Shown here in pieces: positions 51,189 through 59,767 of a stretch of DNA of 64,000 bases; positions within the stretch are counted from its first letter, which is position 1, and each line of letters opens with the position of its first letter. The DNA comes from Streptomyces sp. NBC_01551 (lineage in GTDB: Bacteria > Actinomycetota > Actinomycetes > Streptomycetales > Streptomycetaceae): assembly GCF_026339935.1 (NCBI RefSeq), contig NZ_JAPEPX010000001.1:186001-250000 (forward strand), written 5' to 3'. The position numbers were made by a program, and so were the translations under genes. The notes under the pieces were generated by a model. That model did no database searches, was not told the origin of the DNA, and saw only the letters and a list, made by a program, of their open reading frames with translations.

Positions 51189-51387
51189 TGGCTCCAGTTC
51201 GCCCGGGCTCGCTGTACGGACGGTGAACGGCGACTGGACCGCGGAGCACGGCTCGACGAAGAGATGCGATTGACCGAAAGAAGTCGTGACAGAGCAGCGT
51301 TAATGATCAAGGGCAGCGCCGCGGCGGGCGCGCTGCGCCATGCTGGCCAGGGTGGCCGGACACGACGACGATCAAGGGGCACAGCTG

Positions 51388-52134
51388 ATGGGCACGGTCC
51401 GCTATCTGGAGATCGCCGAGGCGCTGCGCGCCGCGATCCTCTCCGGCGAGTACCCGGTGGGCGCCCAGCTGCCCTCCGAGAGCGACCTGGCCGCGCGCTG
51501 GTCCGCCTCGCGCGGCACCGTCCGGCAGGCGGTGGCCACCCTCGCGTCCGAGGGGCTGATCGGCTCCCGGCAGGGTGCCCGGCGGATCGTGCTGCGCCAG
51601 GAGCGCCGGCACAGCTTCGGCGAGCTGAACAGCTTCGCCCAGTGGGCCGAGGGCGTCGGGCACGAGGTCCGCAGCCGGTTCCTGTCCCGGACCCGGCGGC
51701 CGGCCACGCCGGAGGAGGCGGAGCGCCTCGCGCTGGCGCCGGGCACGGAGATCCTGGCCGCGCTGCGACTGCGCCTGCTCGACGGGGAACCGACCATGGT
51801 GGAGCGGACCGCGTACGCCGACTGGGTCGCGGCGGCGGTCGAGGCGATGCCGCTGGACTGCCGCTCGGTGATGGACGGCCTGGCGGGCGACTCCGGGATC
51901 GTCGCGCACTACGGCGAGCACCTGATCGACGCGCTCGCGGCCGGCAGCGAGGACGCCCGGCTGCTGGGGATCCGGCGCGGCAGCCCTCTGCTGCGCCAGC
52001 GGCATGTTTCGGCCACCAACACGGGGCGCCCGATCGAGTGGTCGGACGACCGCTACCTCGCCGGAAGCGTCACGTTCAGTGTGAGCAACTCGGCGGTAGC
52101 AACCCCGCTGGAACGGCACGCCGGCGATCGTTAG
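51388..52134 (+). CDS. GntR-family regulator with UTRA domain (HutC subfamily)
   Basis: A 248-residue regulator. N-terminal winged HTH (YLEIAEALRAAILSGEYPVG, PSESDLAARWSASRGTVRQA) and UTRA effector domain from about residue 90 (FLSRTRRPATPEEAERLALA to GRPIEWSDDRYLAGSVTF). Divergent from the ABC importer operon, which it very likely controls in response to the imported compound or its phosphate. The ATG at 51388 begins the HTH domain; an ATG at 51340 is too early. Its stop overlaps the convergent epimerase gene by 4 nt. Confidence 0.92.
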   Translation: MGTVRYLEIAEALRAAILSGEYPVGAQLPSESDLAARWSASRGTVRQAVATLASEGLIGSRQGARRIVLRQERRHSFGELNSFAQWAEGVGHEVRSRFLSRTRRPATPEEAERLALAPGTEILAALRLRLLDGEPTMVERTAYADWVAAAVEAMPLDCRSVMDGLAGDSGIVAHYGEHLIDALAAGSEDARLLGIRRGSPLLRQRHVSATNTGRPIEWSDDRYLAGSVTFSVSNSAVATPLERHAGDR

Positions 52135-52973
52135 CCGGAGGCCGGGGCGGCGTTCACCGTCTCGTCGACGGCCCGCGGCAGCCAGTGCGCGACCCGGCCG
52201 AAGCGGAAACCGAGGGCGGTGGCCCGGGAGTTGTCCAGGGCGTACGCGCGGTCGAAGGAGAACGGCGAGGCCGTGGCGCCCCGGGGGACGACCCGGTAGC
52301 GCACCGGCCGGCCCGTCCGCTCGCCGATCAGCGCGCACAGGTCGCGGACGTCCAGCGCGCCGTGGGAGGCCGCGTCGACCGGGCCGGTGAAGCCGCCCAC
52401 CGCCGCCCAGCCCAGGAACTCCGCGATCTCGCGGTGGTGGATGAACGAGGTGGCGTACGGGGCCTCGTGCACCTCGACCGGGGTTCCGGCGCCGATCCGC
52501 CCGACGTAGTGGGCCAGCCGCCCGGTGAACTCCTCGCGGCCGCCGCCGAGGACGTGGGCGGTGCGGACGGTGACGAAGGCGAAGGGGACCGGCTCCGCCA
52601 GGAACACCGCTTCGGCAAGCCGCTTGCCCTCGGCGTAGTCGAGGGCCTCGGGGGTGGGCGGCGCGGGGTCGTACACCTCCATCGTCGAGGTCATCACGTA
52701 CCGCGCGGTCCGGCCGGCGAAGACGCGGCGGGCGACGGCCGCTTGGGCTGGCGTGTAGCAGACCTGGTCGACGACGGTGTCGAAGGTGCGCCCGCCGAGC
52801 GCGGCGAGCAGCTGCCCCTCGTCGTCGCGGTCGGCGACGAGGTGGCCGACGCCCCGGGGCGGGACGCCGGAGCCCCGGTTGAGGACGGTCACCTCGTGCC
52901 CGGCGTCCGCGAGCAGGGCGACCAGGTGCCTGCCGAAGTACCGGCTGCCGCCGATCACAAGAATTCGCTTCAT
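52131..52973 (-). CDS. NAD-dependent epimerase/dehydratase-like protein (atypical SDR)
   Basis: A 280-residue extended SDR. Rossmann motif GGSRYFGRHL at residues 8-17, and Y-x-x-x-K as DYAEGKR near residue 115, with STMEVYDP before it. It binds NAD(P) and probably acts on a sugar nucleotide or a related metabolite. No sugar genes adjoin it, so its role is open. Confidence 0.87.
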   Translation of the reverse strand: MKRILVIGGSRYFGRHLVALLADAGHEVTVLNRGSGVPPRGVGHLVADRDDEGQLLAALGGRTFDTVVDQVCYTPAQAAVARRVFAGRTARYVMTSTMEVYDPAPPTPEALDYAEGKRLAEAVFLAEPVPFAFVTVRTAHVLGGGREEFTGRLAHYVGRIGAGTPVEVHEAPYATSFIHHREIAEFLGWAAVGGFTGPVDAASHGALDVRDLCALIGERTGRPVRYRVVPRGATASPFSFDRAYALDNSRATALGFRFGRVAHWLPRAVDETVNAAPASG

Positions 52974-53044
52974 GGGTCCGACTCTGCCGCTGTAGGGTCC
53001 CCAGCGGAACTGGCCACTTGCTGAACGGGCGTTAAGGAAAACTG

Positions 53045-53224
53045 TTGACTGTCTCCCGCGAGATCGACCGGCAGGCGGCGCGGCCGCGCTACGCCGAGGC
53101 CCGCGTCGCGGCCCTCATCGAGTCGGGCGACGGTCCGGACGCGGGCACGGATGGCTCTGCGGGGGCCGGGCGCGCCTCTACGGGGGCCGGGGGCGCCTCG
53201 GGGGCCGGGGAGGGGGTCGGGTGA
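53045..53224 (+). CDS. Small protein (59 aa), translationally coupled to the LRV-protein gene
   Basis: TTG start at 53045 with AAGGAAA 6 nt upstream. The N-terminal half is ordered and charged (LTVSREIDRQAARPRYAEAR); the second half is a Gly/Ala repeat (GAGRASTGAGGASGAGEGVG). The TGA overlaps the GTG of the next gene, which favours translation. No family recognised; a TTG-started reading frame remains uncertain. Confidence 0.5.
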   Translation: MTVSREIDRQAARPRYAEARVAALIESGDGPDAGTDGSAGAGRASTGAGGASGAGEGVG

Positions 53225-54747
53225 ACCACGTCCTCGAAGGGCTCGCTGCCAACCCCGCGCTGCCGTCCCGGCTGGTGGACCGGCTGATCCCGGTCGCGGA
53301 GGAGTGGGTGGCCCTCGCGCTCGGCGAGCGCACCGACCTCGCTCCCGCTCAGGTCCTCGCGCTCGCCGCCCGCGACGAGGACGCCGCGACCAGGCTGGCG
53401 CGCACGGGCCTGCTGGCCGCCGGGGACATCGACCCGGTGGCGCGGCCGGAGGCCGCGCTCGCTCTGCTCGACGAGCGCGGCGGACCGCCCGAATGGGCCC
53501 GCCTGTTCGCGGCCGACCCGGACCCCTACACCCGGCAGCGCCTCGCCGCCTGCCCCGGTCTGCCGCCCGAGGTGGTCGAGACGCTGGCCGCCGACCGGGC
53601 GGTCTCCGTGGTCGCCGAACTCGCCCTGGAGGCCCCGCCCGAGCTGGCCGGGCGCCTCGCGCGCCATCCGCACGCCGAGGTGCGCCGCGCGGTGGCGGCC
53701 AACGAGACGGCCCCGCCGGCCGTGCTCGCCGCGCTGGTCACCGGCGCCGGGCTGCCACCCGCGACGTCGTGTCTGGTCTGCGGCGCCGAGTCGACGCCGT
53801 CCGAGCGCGAGCAGTACCAGCCGTACGGGCCGGGGCACGGGGACGGCTGTGACGGCGTCCACGCCCTCACGCTCGTCGCGACGCTGTACGCCGCCGCGGG
53901 GAACCCGGCCACGCCGCCCGAGGTGCTCGCCGGGTTCGCCGGCCACCCCTCTTCGGGGGTGCGCTGGGCGCTCGCCGAACGGGTCGATCTGCCGCCCGAG
54001 GTGTACACCCGGCTCGCCGGGGATCCGGTACCCGGGGTACGGGCGGCCCTCGCCCGGAATCCCGCGATCGGGGAGGCGCTGGTCCGGGCCATGGCCGCCG
54101 ACCAGGACAGCGACGTCCGGCGGGCCCTGGCGCACCATCCCCGGGTGCCGCTGGACGTCCTCGCTGAGCTGGCCGAGAGGACGCGGATCGGGGCGATCCC
54201 GCTGCCCCGGATCGCCGCCGCCTCGCCGGGCGAACTCGCGGAGCTGGTCGCGTCGGCTCCCGCGACCGTACGGGCGCTGGTGGGCGAACGCCATGACCTG
54301 CCGCCTGGGATACGCGACGCCCTCGCCGCCGATCCGGACACGAAGGTGGCCAAGGCCGTCGCCCCGCACCCCGGGCTGAGCGAGGCCCGGTTGCGCGGCA
54401 TGGTCGCGCGGCACGGCGTGGCCGTCCACGCGCGGGTGGCGGCCAACCCGGACGCCCCGCCCGCCCTGTTGGCGCGGCTGGCCCGGCACGAGCCGCCGGT
54501 GCGGGGGGCGCTGCGCGCGATCGCGGGGCACCCGCGCGCGACGGCCGAGGCGCTGCTCCCCTGCCTGGACGACGAGCGGGCCGCCCGCCACGCCGCGGCC
54601 CATCCGGCGCTGCCCCCGCAGACCCTCGTGGCCTTGCTGACCCACCTGGACCCCCGGGGCGCGGAGGCCGCGGCCGCCCATCCGGCGCTGCCGCCCGAGG
54701 CGATGGAGGAGCTGCTGACGCAGCAGTTGGCGGCGTTGTCGCCCTGA
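53221..54747 (+). CDS. Leucine-rich-repeat-variant (LRV/HEAT-like) repeat protein
   Basis: A 508-residue alpha-helical repeat protein. About a dozen units of the type HPxLPPEVLxxLAxDPxxxVRxAxAxNP occur (for example GHPSSGVRWALAERVDLPPE, HPRVPLDVLAELAERTRIGA, HPGLSEARLRGMVARHGVAV). Near residue 185 the repeats are interrupted by a Cys/His segment (SCLVCGAESTPSE, GHGDGCDGVH) that may bind zinc. LRV proteins are structural scaffolds; one LRV protein is linked to nitrogen fixation in Azotobacter and carries an Fe-S cluster. Function here is unknown. Confidence 0.8.
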   Translation: MNHVLEGLAANPALPSRLVDRLIPVAEEWVALALGERTDLAPAQVLALAARDEDAATRLARTGLLAAGDIDPVARPEAALALLDERGGPPEWARLFAADPDPYTRQRLAACPGLPPEVVETLAADRAVSVVAELALEAPPELAGRLARHPHAEVRRAVAANETAPPAVLAALVTGAGLPPATSCLVCGAESTPSEREQYQPYGPGHGDGCDGVHALTLVATLYAAAGNPATPPEVLAGFAGHPSSGVRWALAERVDLPPEVYTRLAGDPVPGVRAALARNPAIGEALVRAMAADQDSDVRRALAHHPRVPLDVLAELAERTRIGAIPLPRIAAASPGELAELVASAPATVRALVGERHDLPPGIRDALAADPDTKVAKAVAPHPGLSEARLRGMVARHGVAVHARVAANPDAPPALLARLARHEPPVRGALRAIAGHPRATAEALLPCLDDERAARHAAAHPALPPQTLVALLTHLDPRGAEAAAAHPALPPEAMEELLTQQLAALSP

Positions 54748-54781
54748 GGGATACACACATGCCCACCGCCGCGTTCCGGCA

Positions 54782-54807
54782 GCCGTCCTCGCGCCCCGGC
54801 GGACGGC
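54782..54807. terminator. Possible bidirectional terminator between convergent genes
   Basis: GCCGTCC/GGACGGC, 7 bp with a 12-nt loop, in the gap between the LRV gene (plus) and the response regulator (minus). Confidence 0.45.
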
Positions 54808-54812
54808 CCGGG

Positions 54813-55577
54813 TCATGCTCCAGGCACCGGACGGCGTACTGAACCGGCCGAAGGGCTGACCGACCCCGGGGTGACCGACCCGGGGGTGACCGACCCGGGG
54901 GTGACCGACCCGGGGGTGACCAGGCCCGTCTCATAGGCGAGGACCACGGCCTGGGCACGGTCACGGAGGCCGAGTTTGGCGAAGATCCGGGCCACATGGG
55001 TCTTCACCGTCGCCTCGCTGAGCGTCAGCTCCCCCGCCAGCTCCGTGTTGGAGAGGCCCTGCCCCATCAGGGTCAGCACCTCCCGCTCGCGCGGGGTCAG
55101 CGCGTCGAGGCCGCGGTACGCGCCCTCCCCCGCCCCCCGGTCCGCCGCCGGGCCGGCGGGGGCGCAGCGCTCCACCAGTCGGCGCGTGATGGACGGCGCG
55201 AGCAGCGCGTCCCCGGTGTCGACGAGGCGGACGGCGGCCGCGAGGTGTGCGGGGGTGACGTCCTTGAGCAGGAACCCGCTGGCCCCGGCGGCGAGGGCGG
55301 CGTAGACGTACTGGTCGAGGTCGAAGGTGGTCAGCATGACGACCCGGCAGTGCGCGTTCTCGGCGAGGATGCGGCGGGCGGCCTCCAGGCCGTCCATGTT
55401 CGGCATCCGGATGTCGAGCAGGACCACGTCCGGCCGCAGCCGGCGCGCCATCGAGACGGCTTCCACCCCGTCGGCGGCCACCCCCACCACATCGATCCCC
55501 CGGGCCGTCAGGATCAGCCGGAACCCGGTGCGTACGAGCTCCTGGTCATCGGCGATCAGCACCCGCGGCGCCGTCAC
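54813..55577 (-). CDS. NarL-type two-component response regulator
   Basis: A 254-residue response regulator. Receiver domain with Asp10, Asp11, the phospho-acceptor Asp55 (VVLLDIRMPNMDG) and Lys near residue 105. LuxR-type HTH: LTPREREVLTLMGQGLSNTELAGELTLSEATVKTHV at about residues 158-193. The C-terminus carries four copies of VTPGS/VSPS encoded by 15-nt tandem repeats. GTG start overlaps the kinase stop by 4 nt (GTGA). It likely controls the ABC exporter divergently encoded at 56649. Confidence 0.94.
   Translation of the reverse strand: MTAPRVLIADDQELVRTGFRLILTARGIDVVGVAADGVEAVSMARRLRPDVVLLDIRMPNMDGLEAARRILAENAHCRVVMLTTFDLDQYVYAALAAGASGFLLKDVTPAHLAAAVRLVDTGDALLAPSITRRLVERCAPAGPAADRGAGEGAYRGLDALTPREREVLTLMGQGLSNTELAGELTLSEATVKTHVARIFAKLGLRDRAQAVVLAYETGLVTPGSVTPGSVTPGSVTPGSVSPSAGSVRRPVPGA
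54860..54921. repeat. 15-bp tandem repeat inside the response regulator C-terminus
   Basis: Four near-identical 15-nt units (plus-strand GTGACCGACCCGGGG) run in frame and encode Val-Thr-Pro-Gly-Ser repeats after the DNA-binding domain. Confidence 0.85.
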
Positions 55578-56476
55578 GGCCGGTCCAGGGGCAGCTTGGC
55601 GCGGACCCGGTAGCCGCCGCCGATGCGGCGCCGGGCGTCGAGGTCGCCCCCGTAGACGGCGACCCGCTCGCGCAGGCCGATCAGCCCCCGCCCGGCTCCC
55701 TCGGCCTTCGGTATCGAACGCCGCCGCTCCCCCGCCCCGTGAGCGGGATCCGCACCCGCACCCGCCAGCACGCTCGGGCCGCTGTTGAGCACCTCCACCC
55801 GCAGCGCGTGGTCCGCGTATCTCACCGTCACCTCCGCCTTCACCCCGTCCCCGTGTTTGAGCGCGTTGGTCAGCGCTTCCTGGATGATCCGGTACGCCGT
55901 CACGTCGATGCCCGCCGGCAGCGGCCGCGGCTCGCCGGAAATCCGGACCTCAACGGGCAGCCCCGCGAAGGCGATCCGGTCGACCAGCCGGCTGAGCCCG
56001 CTCAGGCTCGGCTGCGGCGTCAGCGGGGTCACCGCCGTGAGCCGGGTGTCCGCGCCGCCGCCCCCGTACGCCGCGAGCGGCTCGTCCGTGCCGTCCTGCG
56101 CGGGCGCGAGCAGGCCCAGCAGGTGGCGCAGCTCGGTCATCGTGTTCCGGCCGGCGCTCTCGACGGCGCCCATCGCGGCCGCCGCCTCCTGCGGCATGGT
56201 GGCCAGCACCTCCCGGGCCGCCCCGGCCTGGACCACCATGAGGCTCACGTTGTGGCTGACTATGTCGTGGAGTTCGGCCGCGAGCCTGGCCCGCTCGGCG
56301 TCGACGGCGGTACGGGCCGCGCTCTCGCGCTCCCGCTCCAGCAGCCACCCGCGCTCCCCCATCGCCTCCCGGTGCGCACACCGTGCCCGCCGCAGCGCCA
56401 CTCCCAGCAAGCCGGCCGCCCCGCACACCGCGGCCAAGGCGGCCCACAGCCATCCCACCCCGCCCGACCCGAACAC
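55574..56476 (-). CDS. Sensor histidine kinase (HisKA_3), short N-terminus
   Basis: A 300-residue kinase. The only membrane segment is at residues about 7-28 (VGWLWAALAAVCGAAGLLGVAL). Phospho-acceptor His70 lies in LAAELHDIVSHNVSLMVVQA, and the ATPase domain has IIQEALTNALKHGDG and GRGLIGLRERVAVYGG. GTG at 56476 follows GGAGAGG and no longer credible start exists upstream, so it lacks the usual multi-helix sensor part. The signal may come from its ABC partner or from the membrane. Confidence 0.92.
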   Translation of the reverse strand: MFGSGGVGWLWAALAAVCGAAGLLGVALRRARCAHREAMGERGWLLERERESAARTAVDAERARLAAELHDIVSHNVSLMVVQAGAAREVLATMPQEAAAAMGAVESAGRNTMTELRHLLGLLAPAQDGTDEPLAAYGGGGADTRLTAVTPLTPQPSLSGLSRLVDRIAFAGLPVEVRISGEPRPLPAGIDVTAYRIIQEALTNALKHGDGVKAEVTVRYADHALRVEVLNSGPSVLAGAGADPAHGAGERRRSIPKAEGAGRGLIGLRERVAVYGGDLDARRRIGGGYRVRAKLPLDRP

Positions 56477-56567
56477 CGCCCCGCCCCCTCTCCCGCAAGA
56501 TCATCGACCTGGACAAGCCTCGCAGGCAAGGCCCGTAGTCCGCATCCCTCCCCCGAGCCAGCCCGCG

Positions 56568-56614
56568 TACATCCCCAGGATGACCTCGCCGACCGCTTAC
56601 ATCCGGGGGGTGAC
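56568..56614 (+). promoter_or_regulatory. Two direct repeats upstream of the ABC exporter operon
   Basis: TACATCCCCAGGATGAC (56568-56584) and TACATCCGGGGGGTGAC (56598-56614) agree at 13 of 17 positions and start 30 bp apart, about three helical turns. They are candidate binding sites for the response regulator, 34 nt before the ATPase start. Confidence 0.45.
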
Positions 56615-56648
56615 GCAGCCGCCCCGGGCGCCCTTCTACGTTCGTGCC

Positions 56649-57377
56649 ATGACAACTGATCACGGCAGTGACCGGCAGGTCGTCGTACGGCTCGACGGGG
56701 TGCACAAGGAGTACGGCGACGCGAAGGCCCTGGACGGGCTGTCCCTGGAGATCCGCAAGGGCGACGCGGTCGCCGTGATGGGCCCCTCCGGTTGCGGCAA
56801 GTCGACCCTCCTCAACATGGTGGCCGGCCTGGACCGCCCCGACGCGGGGACCGTCGAGGTGCACGGCCAGGACCTGGGAACGCTCAACGAGACCGGCCTG
56901 GCACTGTTCCGGCGGCGCGGCGTCGGCATGATCTTCCAGTTCTTCAACCTCATCGACGACCTCCCGGCCCTCGACAACGTGGCCCTGGCCGCCCAGTTGA
57001 CCGGCACCCCCGCCAAGCAGGCCCGCCGCCGCGCCCTGGAACTCCTCGACGAGCTCGGGGTGGCCGACCGCCGCGACAACTACCCGGCCACCCTCAGCGG
57101 TGGCGAGCGCCAACGCGTCGCCGTGGCCCGCGCACTGATGAACCGTCCGGCCCTGCTGCTGGCCGACGAGCCGACCGGCGCCCTCGACAGCCGCTCCGGC
57201 GAACAGGTGATGGACCTGCTGATCGACCTCAACCAGATCGGCCAGACCCTGCTGATCGTCACCCACGACCCGCACCTGGCCACCCGGTGCGCGAGCCGCC
57301 TGGTCGAGATGGCCGACGGCCGGGTGGCCCGCGAGCGCGCGATCGACGACAACGCCTCGCTGGGAGCGGCCGTATGA
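56649..57377 (+). CDS. ABC exporter ATP-binding protein (LolD/MacB-like)
   Basis: A 242-residue ATPase: Walker A GPSGCGKSTLLNMVAG, Q-loop FQFFNLIDDLPALDNVALAA, signature LSGGERQRVAVARAL, Walker B LLLADEPTGALD. Works with the FtsX-type permease next to it, overlapping by 4 nt. The start ATG at 56649 matches the domain beginning. Confidence 0.95.
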   Translation: MTTDHGSDRQVVVRLDGVHKEYGDAKALDGLSLEIRKGDAVAVMGPSGCGKSTLLNMVAGLDRPDAGTVEVHGQDLGTLNETGLALFRRRGVGMIFQFFNLIDDLPALDNVALAAQLTGTPAKQARRRALELLDELGVADRRDNYPATLSGGERQRVAVARALMNRPALLLADEPTGALDSRSGEQVMDLLIDLNQIGQTLLIVTHDPHLATRCASRLVEMADGRVARERAIDDNASLGAAV

Positions 57378-59683
57378 GCGCCGTGTGGCGGGCCTCGCGC
57401 GCGGCCGTCAAGCGCCGCCGGCTCCAGACGTTCGTCATCGGGCTCGTGGTCCTGTGCTCCACCACGACCGTCGTCCTCGCGCTGGGGCTGCTCGCCTCCG
57501 CCTCCGGCCCCTTCGACACGGCGTACGCCGCACAGCGCGGGGCGCACGCGGTGGCGACCTTCGACTCCTCGAAGGCGTCGCCGGAGCAGCTCGCCGCCAC
57601 CGCCCGGCGCCCCGGGGTGACGGCGGCCGCCGGGCCGTTCGGGCAGGCCGTCCTCGACGTGCCCGAGGACTGGCTCTGGATGCCGGCCGGCCCCCTGACC
57701 GTGGTGGGCCGGGCCGATCCGGGCGGCCCGGTGGACCGGATCGAGCTGCTGGACGGGCGCTGGGCGACGGCTCCCGGGGAGATCGTCGTCAACTGGGGCG
57801 TGGACGGCGCGCCGTACAGCGAGCTGCTGGGTACGCGACTGGAGGCCCGCGGGGCCCCGCCGCTCACGGTGGTCGGATTCGCCACCAGCATGAGCAAGTC
57901 GGCGGCCGCCTGGGTGACTCCCGAGCAGCTGTCGGCGCTGCACCCGACGTCCGCCCAGATGCTGTACCGGTTCGCGGACGCGTCGACGGGCGCGGCGCTG
58001 CGCTCCTCGCTGGCCGGCGCCACCGCCGAGCTGCCCGCGCGGTCGCTGGCCGCCTCGCAGTCCTACCTCACCCTGAAGAAGGCCTTCTCCTCCCGGGCCG
58101 ACGCGTACCTGCCGTTCATGACCCTCTTCGGCGTCCTCGGTCTCCTCGTCTCCGTCCTGATCGTCGGGAACGTGGTCAGCGGCGCCGTGGTCTCCGGACA
58201 CCGGCACATCGGGGTCCTCAAGGCGCTCGGCTTCACCCCGAACCAGGTGGTGGCCGTCTACCTGACGATGGTCTCGGTCCCCGCCGTCGCGGGGACCGTC
58301 CTCGGCACGGCGCTCGGCTCCGCGCTGACCGGACCGATCCTCAAAGTCGCCTTCTCCGGGGTCGAGACCGGCCTGGCCGAGGTCGGACCCGTGTCTTCCT
58401 GGGTCCCCGCCGTCTGCCTCGCGGGGATGCCCGCCCTCGTCCTGCTCGCGGCGCTGCTCCCGGCCCTGCGGGCGCACCGGCTGTCGGCCGCCGTCGCCAT
58501 CAGCGCGGGCGGCGCGCCCCGGACCGGGCGCGGACGGCGCGTCCAGCGGCGCCTCGCGGCCACCCGGCTGCCGCGCCCCGTCAGCCTGGGCCTGGGCCAG
58601 CCGTTCGCCCGTCCGGCGCGGACGCTGCTGACCCTCGCCGCCGTGGTCCTCGGCGTCACCACCGTCACCCTGGCCACCGGTCTGACCGGCACGATGCTCG
58701 CGTTCGGGGAAGCCGCCCGGGGCGACGGAGGCCCGCGGATCGCCGTGTACACCGGTGGTCTCGGCAGCGAGCCCGGCCCGCCGCGCCTGAGCGACGCGCG
58801 GATCGAGGAACGGCTGCGGGCCCTGCCGGGCGCGCGGACGGTGGTGGCGCGCGGTCTGTCCCAGGTGACGGTGGTCGGGTACACCCAGCCGGCGTTCGCA
58901 AACTTCCACCGCGGGGACCTCGCCGGGTTCGCGTCCCACCTCGTGGAGGGGCGGCCGCCGACCGCACCCGGCGAGGTCGTCGCCGGACCCGGGTTCCTGA
59001 CCGAGCGCGGACTCGCGCTCGGCGACCGGATCACCCTCGGGCTGGGCGGCCGGCAGGTCACCGGAAGAATCGTCGGCGAGCTCGTCGACGGCGACGCCCG
59101 CGCCCTGGACACCACTTGGGAGACCCTCACCCTGCTCGCCCCGGACGCGCGCGCCGTCGACTACGGCGTACAGCTGGCCCCCGGCACGGACGCCCGGGCC
59201 TCCGCGGACGCGGTCAACGCCCTCGACCCGGGGCTGCGCGCCGAGGTGGCGGAGTCCGGCAACGCGGCGACCACCACCGTCGTCGGGTTCTCCTCCGTCT
59301 TCACCCTGCTGCTGACGGTCGTCGCGGCGCTCGGCGTCTTCAACACGGTGCTGCTCAACACCCGTGAGCGCCGCCGGGACCTGGGCATGCTCAAGTCGAT
59401 CGGGATGACCCCGCGGCAGGTTGTGGTGATGACGGTGACCTCGGTGGCGGGTCTGGGAGCGGTCGGCGGGCTGCTCGGGATCCCGCTCGGGATGGTGGCG
59501 CACCGGCTGGTCGTCGACAACGTCGGGGTGGTCGCCTTCCCGGAGTCCATGAAGGACGTATGGCACGCCCCGCAGCTGACGGGGCTGCTGTTGGCCGGGG
59601 TCGCGATCGCCGTCCTGGGCGCGCTGGTACCGGCCCGTTCGGCGGCCCGCATGACGATCGCAACGGTGCTGCACACCGAGTAG
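57374..59683 (+). CDS. FtsX-type ABC permease (two FtsX domains)
   Basis: A 769-residue permease with a first helix at residues about 18-40, a large extracytoplasmic domain, then FtsX-type helices (LFGVLGLLVSVLIVGNVVSG, and AGTVLGTALGSALTGPIL), a second extracytoplasmic domain, and a last block of three helices (SSVFTLLLTVVAALGVFNTV, MTVTSVAGLGAVGGLLGIPL, GLLLAGVAIAVLGALVPARS). Two-domain permeases with a LolD-like ATPase and adjacent two-component system often export or resist antimicrobial peptides. Substrate unknown. Confidence 0.93.
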   Translation: MSAVWRASRAAVKRRRLQTFVIGLVVLCSTTTVVLALGLLASASGPFDTAYAAQRGAHAVATFDSSKASPEQLAATARRPGVTAAAGPFGQAVLDVPEDWLWMPAGPLTVVGRADPGGPVDRIELLDGRWATAPGEIVVNWGVDGAPYSELLGTRLEARGAPPLTVVGFATSMSKSAAAWVTPEQLSALHPTSAQMLYRFADASTGAALRSSLAGATAELPARSLAASQSYLTLKKAFSSRADAYLPFMTLFGVLGLLVSVLIVGNVVSGAVVSGHRHIGVLKALGFTPNQVVAVYLTMVSVPAVAGTVLGTALGSALTGPILKVAFSGVETGLAEVGPVSSWVPAVCLAGMPALVLLAALLPALRAHRLSAAVAISAGGAPRTGRGRRVQRRLAATRLPRPVSLGLGQPFARPARTLLTLAAVVLGVTTVTLATGLTGTMLAFGEAARGDGGPRIAVYTGGLGSEPGPPRLSDARIEERLRALPGARTVVARGLSQVTVVGYTQPAFANFHRGDLAGFASHLVEGRPPTAPGEVVAGPGFLTERGLALGDRITLGLGGRQVTGRIVGELVDGDARALDTTWETLTLLAPDARAVDYGVQLAPGTDARASADAVNALDPGLRAEVAESGNAATTTVVGFSSVFTLLLTVVAALGVFNTVLLNTRERRRDLGMLKSIGMTPRQVVVMTVTSVAGLGAVGGLLGIPLGMVAHRLVVDNVGVVAFPESMKDVWHAPQLTGLLLAGVAIAVLGALVPARSAARMTIATVLHTE

Positions 59684-59691
59684 CGGAACCC

Positions 59692-59724
59692 GCCCGGCCG
59701 CTCCCCGGCGTCCGCGGGCCGGGC
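59692..59724 (+). terminator. Terminator hairpin after the ABC permease gene
   Basis: GCCCGGCC (59692-59699) pairs with GGCCGGGC (59717-59724), loop 17 nt, followed by a short T-rich stretch, 9 nt beyond the stop codon. Confidence 0.6.
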
Positions 59725-59767
59725 TCGGTTTCACAACTCCCCGGCGCGACGGCTAGGTTCGTCCGCT

